Source: Eubacteriales bacterium (GTDB taxonomy: Bacteria > Bacillota_A > Clostridia > Christensenellales > Aristaeellaceae). From it: DNA of 8,997 nucleotides. The translations under genes were made by a program, and so were the position numbers. The stretch covers positions 1 through 8,997 of the forward strand of contig JAUMYC010000096.1 in NCBI GenBank assembly GCA_030528845.1. The letters are read 5' to 3'. Position 1 is the first letter of the stretch, and each line of letters begins with the position of its first letter. Of the stretch, positions 1-5,415 are shown in pieces. Below the pieces are notes generated by a model. It was not told the DNA's origin and did no database searches. It saw only the letters and a list, made by a program, of their open reading frames with translations.

Positions 1-16
1 CTCTGGTGTATCTATC

Positions 17-37
17 GGGCGACCGCACGGGTCGCCC
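17..37. repeat. REP-like hairpin repeat, copy 1
   Basis: A perfect 8-bp inverted repeat, GGGCGACC (17-24) and GGTCGCCC (30-37), encloses the loop GCACG and is followed by CCTACA. The same stem recurs twice at 7583-7733 with the loop GCAAG. It lies just beyond the terminator of the glgP-GH13 operon, an intergenic position after a gene end like that of the other copies. It is probably a non-coding dispersed repeat. The left flank lies outside the window. Confidence 0.75.
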
Positions 38-59
38 CTACAGGGTTGGTATTTTACCG

Positions 60-107
60 AAAAAAAGAAGCCCGGCGAAGGCGGCTGATCCGCTGCCTTG
101 CCGGGCT
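60..107 (-). terminator. Rho-independent terminator of the glgP-GH13 operon
   Basis: Read on the minus strand, AGCCCGGC (107-100) pairs with GCCGGGCT (76-69). The stem continues with AAGGC/GCCTT (99-95 with 82-78) across one bulged base. The hairpin is followed by TC and then seven Ts (66-60). It starts 19 bases past the GH13 stop codon (129-127). On the plus strand the same hairpin is followed only by a broken T-rich stretch, so termination of minus-strand transcripts is the clear role. Confidence 0.88.
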
Positions 108-126
108 GTTTGCTGTTCTGTTTTGC

Positions 127-1998
127 TTAAAGGGTAAAGATCTCGGTGGTGCGCGGCGGGATATGCAGCGCCAGCGGTCTGCGCAGCGGGAAGCCGTCGA
201 TATCGCCGGGCAGCAGGATGGCCTGCTGCTGCGTGTCGGCGCGGTTCACAACGCACAACGCGTTTTCCGGGCCCTTCTGCGCCTTGCCGAAGACGTCGCG
301 CCCGCCTTCATACCAGCGCGCCACGACGGCCATGTCCTTGTTGAGGGCGCGCGCGGCGGAAAAGCCCGTGCGGCAGACGCCCGGCCGGCCGCAGAGGATG
401 TCCTGCACCTCGCGGATGAGCGCTTTGTCCTCGTAGCCCCAGGGATACGTGCCGCGGCAGAAGGGGTCTGCCATGCCCACAAGGCCGGCCTCGTCGCCGT
501 AATAGACGCTGGGCATGCCGGGCAGGGCGCTGAGCAGGCGCAGCGCGGCGACATAGCGCTCGCGGCCAAGAGCGTATTGCTCCTTGCTCAGCTGCAGCGG
601 GCATCGCTTCTCGGGCGGCGCCTCCAGCCCGGGCAGGCCGGAGAGCACCGAGATGGCGCGCGGCTTGTCGTGGCTGCCGAGCAGGTTCATGCAGGCATAG
701 AGGAACTGCGGCGGGTAATTTTCCCGCTGAGACTCGAGCGCGCGTTCGAAGCCGTAGGCGTCGATCTGCCCGAGGAGGAAGCCGATGATGGCGTCGCGCA
801 CGGGATAGTTCATGCAGCCGTCGAGCGTATCGCCCGAGCAGTAGTTGCGCAGCTCGCCGTAGGTCTCCTTGCGGGAGGCGTCCTCCCAGACCTCGCCGAT
901 GATGCAGGCGTCGCTTTTTTCCTTTTTGACGCGCCTGCGCAGGCGGCGCAGGAAGTCCATGGGCAGTTCGTCCGCCACGTCCAGCCGCCAGCCGCTCGTG
1001 CCCTCGTGCAGCCAATGGCTCACGACGGCGTCCTCACCGCTGAGGATATAGCGCATGTAGGAGGGGTCGGTCTCGTTGACGTTGGGCAGCGAATCGAACC
1101 CCCACCAGCTTTCGTATTGCTCCGGCCATTTTTCAAACCGATACCACGAGGAGTAGGGCGAATTCTTTTTCTGATAGGCCCCGTCGCCGCCGTGGCGGTT
1201 GTAGCGGTCGAAATAGATGCTGTCGTCGCCGGTGTGCGAAAACACGCCGTCGAGGATCACGCGGATGCCCATCTGCTGCGCTTCGGAGCAGAGGATCTGC
1301 AGATCTTCCTCTGTGCCGAAGGAGGGGTCCACCTCCATGTAGCAGCCCGTGTCGTATTTATGATTGGAGCGCGCGCGGAAGATGGGGTTGAGGTAGATCG
1401 CGCCCACGCCGAGGCTCTTGATATAGGCCAGCTTCTGCGTGATGCCGCGCAGGTCTCCGCCGAAGAAATCTGCGGCGGCGCGCTGCTTTTCGTCAAAGTG
1501 GATCTCCGGGTCGTCCGTCCAGCTGTCGTGATACCAGCAGCCGGGATACAGACAGTTCTTCGCGTCCTTTTTGCAGGAGGAGAAGAAGCGATCCGGGAAG
1601 ATCTGATACAGCGCGCTCTCGTGCATCCAGTCCGGCGTTTCGTAGGCGGGGTCGTAGAGGGTGATCTGATAGGAAGGGGGCTCGCGCGTGTAGACGGCGC
1701 CCTCTCCGCCGAGGCTGTCGTTCGCGTTGCCGTAGAGCAAAGTGCGCCCGGCCTCGTCCTGCAGGATGAAATAATACCAGAACACATGTGCGCTTTCGGG
1801 CATGGTGAGCTCCGCCTCGAAGGCGTTTGCGCGCCGGGTCATCTCGAAGCGCTCCTCGACTCCTTCATACCAGCCGCGCACATAGGCGGTGAGGAAGGTC
1901 TCGTCCGCCTCGATACGCAAACGCACTTTGGCGCCCGCGGGACGGGCGCCAAAGGGATAGCGGTAATTTGAATTTCGGGAGTTGTGATAAAGCTTCAT
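127..1998 (-). CDS. GH13 alpha-glucan hydrolase (neopullulanase/maltodextrinase-like), cytoplasmic
   Basis: A 623-residue alpha-amylase-family enzyme that should hydrolyse alpha-1,4 (and possibly alpha-1,6) bonds of maltodextrins. Residues 1 to about 115 form a beta-sandwich, CBM34-like N-terminal region, and the (beta/alpha)8 barrel begins near ALYQIFPDRF (129-138). The GH13 signatures are intact: DGVFSH (D250, H255), GWRLDVADE with nucleophile D340, IIGEVWE with acid/base E369, and LLGSHDKPR with stabiliser D444. No signal peptide is visible, so it acts in the cytoplasm, like MalZ and intracellular neopullulanases, and its length fits them. The start at 1998 overlaps the glgP stop (TAATG) and has GGAG five bases upstream, which implies translational coupling. 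Region IV has K445 where T is common. With glgP upstream, it probably trims limit dextrins. Family is near certain. Exact specificity (GH13_20, GH13_39 or another subfamily) is not. Confidence 0.93.
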   Translation of the reverse strand: MKLYHNSRNSNYRYPFGARPAGAKVRLRIEADETFLTAYVRGWYEGVEERFEMTRRANAFEAELTMPESAHVFWYYFILQDEAGRTLLYGNANDSLGGEGAVYTREPPSYQITLYDPAYETPDWMHESALYQIFPDRFFSSCKKDAKNCLYPGCWYHDSWTDDPEIHFDEKQRAAADFFGGDLRGITQKLAYIKSLGVGAIYLNPIFRARSNHKYDTGCYMEVDPSFGTEEDLQILCSEAQQMGIRVILDGVFSHTGDDSIYFDRYNRHGGDGAYQKKNSPYSSWYRFEKWPEQYESWWGFDSLPNVNETDPSYMRYILSGEDAVVSHWLHEGTSGWRLDVADELPMDFLRRLRRRVKKEKSDACIIGEVWEDASRKETYGELRNYCSGDTLDGCMNYPVRDAIIGFLLGQIDAYGFERALESQRENYPPQFLYACMNLLGSHDKPRAISVLSGLPGLEAPPEKRCPLQLSKEQYALGRERYVAALRLLSALPGMPSVYYGDEAGLVGMADPFCRGTYPWGYEDKALIREVQDILCGRPGVCRTGFSAARALNKDMAVVARWYEGGRDVFGKAQKGPENALCVVNRADTQQQAILLPGDIDGFPLRRPLALHIPPRTTEIFTL

Positions 1999-4445
1999 TA
2001 CAGCTCCAGCGGCTTAAGATGCCAGATTTTTTCGTTGTACTCGGCGATGGAACGGTCGGAAGCGAACACGCCGGAGGAGGCGGTGTTGCGCACGGCCATG
2101 GCCCACCACTTGTCCGGGTTCTTCCAGACGTTGAGCATGTCGTTCTGCGCGCGCAGATAGTCCGGCAGATCCTTGAGCACGAAGTACTGGTCGGGCCTGC
2201 CGCCGAAATCGCCGAAGAGGAGGGTGTGGTAGAGATCTTGGAATTTGCGCGGGTCTTCCGGGCAGAGCGTGCCGTCGATGAGCATCTCCAGCGCGCGGCG
2301 GATCTCGACGTTCGTCTCGTAGACTTCGCTGGCGCGGTAGGTCCTCTCCGCACGCTCGACCTCTTCCAGACGCATGCCGAAGATGAAGATATTGTCCATG
2401 CCCACGGCCTCGCTCATCTCGACGTTCGCGCCGTCGAGGGTGCCGATGGTCAGCGCGCCGTTCATCATGAACTTCATGTTGCCGGTGCCGCTGGCTTCTT
2501 TGCCGGCGGTGGAGATCTGCTCGGAGATCTCGGTGGCGGGGATGAGCAGCTCGGCGTTGGAGACGTTGTAGTTCTCCAGGAAGACGACGTTGAGCAGCTG
2601 GCTGGCGCGCGGATGCTTTTTGATCAGCTCGGACACGGCGTTGATCAGCTGGATGATGAGCTTGGCGCGGCCGTAGCCCGGGGCGGATTTGGCGCCGAAG
2701 AGGAAGGTGCGCGGCGGCATATCCAGATTCGGGTTGTCGACGATGCGGTTATAAGTGACCATGATGGACAGGACGTTCATCAGCTGCCTCTTATACTCGT
2801 GCAGGCGCTTGGCCTGGCTGTCGAAGATATCGTCCGGGCGCAGGATGGCGCCCTGGGTGCGCTGCATATAGGCGGCGAGGCGGGCCTTGTTGGACTTTTT
2901 CACCTTGGCAAATTCGGCGCGGAAGGCGGCGTCCTCTGCAAAGGGCATGAGCTTGGAGAGCTCTTCCGGATGCGCGCGCCAGCCCTGGCCGATGGCCTCG
3001 TCGAGCAGGTCTGCAAGGGCGGTGTTGGCCTGCATCAGCCAGCGGCGGTGCGTGATGCCGTTGGTGATGGCGTGGATCTTGCCCGGCTCCATGACGTGGA
3101 AGTCGTGGAAGGTCTGCTTGCGCAGGATGTCGGTGTGGATCTTGGAGACGCCGTTGACGGCGTGGCAGCTGGAGACGCACAGGTTGGCCATGTGCACCTG
3201 ACCGTAGGCGAGGATGGCCATATGGCCGATGCGCTCCCACTGGCCGGGGTAGACTTCCCACAGCTTGGCGCACAGGCGCTTGTTCATCTCTTCGAGGATC
3301 ATGTAGATGCGCGGCAGCAGGTTGCGGAACATATCCTCAGACCAGCGCTCGAGCGCCTCGGACATGATGGTGTGGTTGGTGTAGGAGAAGGTGCGGCGGC
3401 AGATATCCTCGGCCTCTTCCCAGCCCAGGCCGTGCTCGTCCATGAGGATGCGCATCAGCTCGGGGATGGCCACTGCCGGATGGGTGTCGTTGATCTGGAT
3501 GGCGACCTTATCCGGGAAGATGGAGAAGTTGCTGCCATAGACCTGAACGAAATCCTTCACGGCATACTGGATGGACGCGGAGGAGAAGAAATACTGCTGC
3601 TTGAGGCGCAGCTCGCGGCCTTCGCGATGGGTATCCTCCGGATAGAGCACCTTGGAGATGACCTCGGCCAGCTCGCGCTCTTCCATGGCGCGCACATACT
3701 GGCCGCGGTTGAACTCGAACATGTCGATGGAATTGACCGAATGGGCAGACCACAGGCGCAGCATGTTGACCATGGAGCTGTCGTAGCCCAGCACGGGCAT
3801 TTCGTAGGGAACGGCCTGCACGGTCTTATAGTCCAGATGCTGGTAGACGGTCTTGCCGTTTTCCTCGGCGGGCTGGATATAGCCGCCGAAGTGCACCTCG
3901 ACCGTCTGATCGGGGCGGCAGATCTCCCAGACATTGCCGTTGGCCAGCCAGTTGTCGGGCATTTCGACCTGACAGCCGTCCACGATCTTCTGGCGGAAGA
4001 GGCCGTATTCGTAGCGGATGGAGCAGCCCATGGCGGGCAGCTGCAGCGCGGTGAGCGAATCGAGGAAGCAGGCAGCGAGACGGCCGAGGCCGCCGTTGCC
4101 CAGGCCCGGGTCGGTCTCCTGCTCGAAGATCTCCGGCAGCGGGATGTTCAGCTCTTCCAGCGCCTTGATATAGTTCTTTTCGTTGACCAGGTTGATCATG
4201 TTGTTGTGCAGCGCGCGGCCCACGAGGAACTCGGCCGAGAGGTAATAGACCTTCTTGGCCTTTTCCTTTTTGCGCACGCCGCGGGAAGCGGCGCGGCGCT
4301 CCATCACTTCGTCGCGCACGGTCATGGCGATGGCCTGCCAGATCTGCTGAGAAGTCGCATCGGTGATCTCGCAGCCGAATTCGCGTTCGATTTTGCCGAG
4401 GATCGATTCCTTGATCTCCTCGGTCGTCATCCTGCCATAAAGCAT
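1998..4445 (-). CDS. glgP: Glycogen/starch/maltodextrin phosphorylase
   Basis: A complete 815-residue GT35 phosphorylase that releases glucose-1-phosphate from the non-reducing ends of alpha-1,4-glucans, using pyridoxal phosphate. Diagnostic stretches run in order: SAEFLVGRALHNN (70-82), GNGGLGRLAACFLDS (116-130), INDTHPAVAIPELMR (318-332), KRLHEYKRQ (546-554), and EASGTGNMKF (650-659), where K658 is the expected PLP lysine. Length matches bacterial members. The frame is open upstream to 4541, but the start at 4445 is preferred. GGAGGA (4461-4456) lies ten bases upstream, and the protein then begins MLYGRMTTEEIKESI, while the upstream extension looks like translated leader. It is the first gene of an operon with the downstream GH13 gene and is read from a promoter at 4532-4561 overlapped by a palindrome. 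Sequence alone does not separate a glycogen from a maltodextrin preference. Confidence 0.97.
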   Translation of the reverse strand: MLYGRMTTEEIKESILGKIEREFGCEITDATSQQIWQAIAMTVRDEVMERRAASRGVRKKEKAKKVYYLSAEFLVGRALHNNMINLVNEKNYIKALEELNIPLPEIFEQETDPGLGNGGLGRLAACFLDSLTALQLPAMGCSIRYEYGLFRQKIVDGCQVEMPDNWLANGNVWEICRPDQTVEVHFGGYIQPAEENGKTVYQHLDYKTVQAVPYEMPVLGYDSSMVNMLRLWSAHSVNSIDMFEFNRGQYVRAMEERELAEVISKVLYPEDTHREGRELRLKQQYFFSSASIQYAVKDFVQVYGSNFSIFPDKVAIQINDTHPAVAIPELMRILMDEHGLGWEEAEDICRRTFSYTNHTIMSEALERWSEDMFRNLLPRIYMILEEMNKRLCAKLWEVYPGQWERIGHMAILAYGQVHMANLCVSSCHAVNGVSKIHTDILRKQTFHDFHVMEPGKIHAITNGITHRRWLMQANTALADLLDEAIGQGWRAHPEELSKLMPFAEDAAFRAEFAKVKKSNKARLAAYMQRTQGAILRPDDIFDSQAKRLHEYKRQLMNVLSIMVTYNRIVDNPNLDMPPRTFLFGAKSAPGYGRAKLIIQLINAVSELIKKHPRASQLLNVVFLENYNVSNAELLIPATEISEQISTAGKEASGTGNMKFMMNGALTIGTLDGANVEMSEAVGMDNIFIFGMRLEEVERAERTYRASEVYETNVEIRRALEMLIDGTLCPEDPRKFQDLYHTLLFGDFGGRPDQYFVLKDLPDYLRAQNDMLNVWKNPDKWWAMAVRNTASSGVFASDRSIAEYNEKIWHLKPLEL

Positions 4446-4455
4446 TGTTTCTTCA

Positions 4456-4461
4456 TCCTCC
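4456..4461 (-). promoter_or_regulatory. Ribosome binding site that fixes the glgP start
   Basis: GGAGGA on the minus strand, ten bases before the ATG at 4445. No comparable site precedes the upstream in-frame ATG at 4541, which also lies upstream of the predicted transcription start near 4525. Confidence 0.85.
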
Positions 4462-4475
4462 GTCTTGGTTGCATA

Positions 4476-4496
4476 CACGCAGGCTCGGCCCGCGTG
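4476..4496 (-). other. Hairpin in the glgP 5' leader
   Basis: CACGC (4476-4480) pairs with GCGTG (4492-4496), and GGC (4482-4484) pairs with GCC (4488-4490), around one A/C mismatch and a three-base loop. This GC-rich stem of eight pairs sits about 14 bases upstream of the glgP ribosome site, within the predicted leader of about 80 bases. It has no T run, so it is not a terminator. It could affect mRNA stability or translation, but no known riboswitch was recognised. Confidence 0.45.
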
Positions 4497-4512
4497 CGGC
4501 GGAACTCTATTG

Positions 4513-4525
4513 CATCTAATAGATG
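4513..4525. promoter_or_regulatory. Palindrome at the glgP transcription start (6-1-6)
   Basis: CATCTA-A-TAGATG is a perfect 6-1-6 palindrome that abuts a second palindrome at 4526-4542. The predicted glgP transcription start (about 4525) falls at its edge. It could be an operator, or a stem at the very 5' end of the mRNA. Confidence 0.45.
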
Positions 4526-4542
4526 TGTGATAGTATATCACA
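4526..4542. promoter_or_regulatory. Operator-like palindrome over the glgP -10
   Basis: TGTGATA-GTA-TATCACA is a perfect 7-3-7 inverted repeat that contains the minus-strand -10 hexamer (4532-4537). A protein bound here would block the promoter. The arms resemble CRP-family half-sites (TGTGA/TCACA), but the spacing is seven bases rather than the usual six. The cognate regulator is unknown. A palindrome this perfect over a -10 is unlikely to be chance. Confidence 0.6.
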
Positions 4543-4561
4543 GCTTTTGCGCTTTGTCCAA
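4532..4561 (-). promoter_or_regulatory. Sigma-A-type promoter of the glgP-GH13 operon
   Basis: On the minus strand, TTGGAC (4561-4556) and TATACT (4537-4532) are separated by 18 bases. The start is predicted near 4525, which gives a leader of about 80 bases before the glgP ATG. Confidence 0.7.
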
Positions 4562-4629
4562 GCGATCAGGTTAAGAACGCCAATTTCAACTGTTTCTACG
4601 CGTGGATTTTACCCTCAGTTTATATATGT

Positions 4630-4683
4630 AGGGCTCTTTTTTTGCCCTTTGCCTGCCCGCGGCGCGGCAAAAGGCGGCGCAGA
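4630..4683 (+). repeat. Diverged repeat element A (hairpin AGGGC/GCCCT)
   Basis: Three short blocks, AGGGCTCT (4630-4637), GCCCTTTGC (4644-4652) and GGCGCAGA (4676-4683), recur in the same order on the minus strand at 8705-8645. In both copies AGGGC pairs with GCCCT around an A/T-rich loop of different length. This copy fills part of the gap upstream of the regulator promoter. Homology between the copies is plausible but not proven by such short blocks. Confidence 0.35.
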
Positions 4684-4717
4684 GGGGCTTGTTTTCCGCC
4701 TTTTTCACAATTTGGAC

Positions 4718-4746
4718 TTGCGAAAAATGGTCAAAAGAGGTATACT
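4718..4746 (+). promoter_or_regulatory. Promoter of the XRE-cupin gene
   Basis: TTGCGA (4718-4723) and TATACT (4741-4746) are 17 bases apart. Transcription should start near 4753, leaving a leader of about 28 bases before the ATG at 4781. No copy of the palindromes that cover the glgP promoter is present here. Confidence 0.7.
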
Positions 4747-4780
4747 GCACCCAAAATTCAGCGGGAAAGGATGAGGCGGA

Positions 4781-5335
4781 ATGACCACGCAGGTACGACA
4801 GATCGCCATGCGCATCCGCGAGCTGCGCGAGATCAGCGATTTCACCATCGAGGAGGTCTGCGAAGGAGTCGGCATCGACGCGCCGGAGTACATAGCCTAT
4901 GAATCCGGGCGGAAGGATATTCCCATCAGCCTGCTGCTCAAGCTGAGCGCGTTTTACAGAGTGGACACCACCACCATCCTCACCGGAGAAGCGCCCAAGC
5001 TGTCCGTGTGCGCGGTCACGCGCAAGAACATGGGCGTGGAGATCGACCGGGCGGAGCACTATGTCTACAAAAACCTCGCCTACAACTTCAACCACAGGCG
5101 CGTGGAGCCGCTCTATGTCACAGTGGACCCCGGCGAGAACAGCGACATGAAGACCGACAGCCATTCCGGCCATGAGTTCGACTATGTGCTCGAGGGCGCG
5201 CTGCGGCTCAAGGTCGGCGCGCAGGAGATCGAGCTCTACCCCGGCGACAGCGCCTATTACGATTCCATCCACCCCCACGCCATGCAGGCCGTCGGCGACA
5301 GGCCCTGCCGTTTTCTGGCGATCGTCATCCCGTAA
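4781..5335 (+). CDS. XRE-family HTH regulator with C-terminal cupin sensor domain
   Basis: A 184-residue, two-domain transcription factor. Residues about 8-67 are a Cro/C1-type helix-turn-helix (RIRELREISDFTIEEVCEG followed by EYIAYESGRKDIPISLLLKLSAFY). Residues about 105-182 are a cupin barrel, with SGHEFDYVLEGALRL (129-143), YPGDSAYYDS (153-162) and H164/H166 as motif residues. Proteins of this build usually bind a small ligand in the cupin and act on neighbouring genes. The start at 4781 is preceded by AAAGGATGAGGCGGA, and an in-frame ATG at 4808 would cut into the HTH. The 80-base gap to the acyl-CoA synthetase gene shows no convincing promoter, so the two are probably cotranscribed and the regulator may control its own operon. 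The ligand is unknown. An acyl-CoA, a carboxylic acid or a polyamine-like compound are possibilities by context only. Confidence 0.9.
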   Translation: MTTQVRQIAMRIRELREISDFTIEEVCEGVGIDAPEYIAYESGRKDIPISLLLKLSAFYRVDTTTILTGEAPKLSVCAVTRKNMGVEIDRAEHYVYKNLAYNFNHRRVEPLYVTVDPGENSDMKTDSHSGHEFDYVLEGALRLKVGAQEIELYPGDSAYYDSIHPHAMQAVGDRPCRFLAIVIP

Positions 5336-5400
5336 GGCGGGTGCTCTGCGCGCGTTTTTCTGAAAAAAGGCCGCAGGGCGTTTTGCGTACTACAGAGCTT

Positions 5401-5406
5401 AGGAGG
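5401..5406 (+). promoter_or_regulatory. Ribosome binding site that fixes the ligase start
   Basis: AGGAGG lies nine bases before the ATG at 5416. The frame is open further upstream to a TTG/CTG-type start near 5341, but that extension has no ribosome site and does not fit the family's N-terminus. Confidence 0.85.
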
Positions 5407-5415
5407 TCGCTCCCC

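Noticed and set aside
46..1971. Plus-strand open frame of 641 codons antisense to the GH13 gene
   Set aside because: It has no ribosome site and no recognisable domain, and its composition is rich in A, V, R, H and D, typical of the antisense of a GC3-rich gene. The GH13 frame on the other strand has all family motifs.
4545..4555. Possible CcpA (cre) site in the glgP promoter spacer (AAAGCGCAAAA on the minus strand)
   Set aside because: The core GCG is present, but the flanking TG and CA positions of the cre consensus do not match.
1968..4574. Plus-strand open frame of 868 codons antisense to glgP
   Set aside because: It is a shadow of a certain glgP gene. It is open only because of strong GC bias at third positions, and it lacks family motifs and a start signal.
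4523..4774. 83-codon plus-strand frame in the divergent gap
   Set aside because: It starts inside the glgP operator region, has no ribosome site, runs through the promoter of the next gene, and looks like translated non-coding sequence.
5355..5368. TTTTTC-T-GAAAAA inverted repeat between the regulator and the ligase gene
   Set aside because: It is A/T-only pairing with a one-base loop and no GC stem or U tract. It is unlikely to terminate transcription between the two genes.
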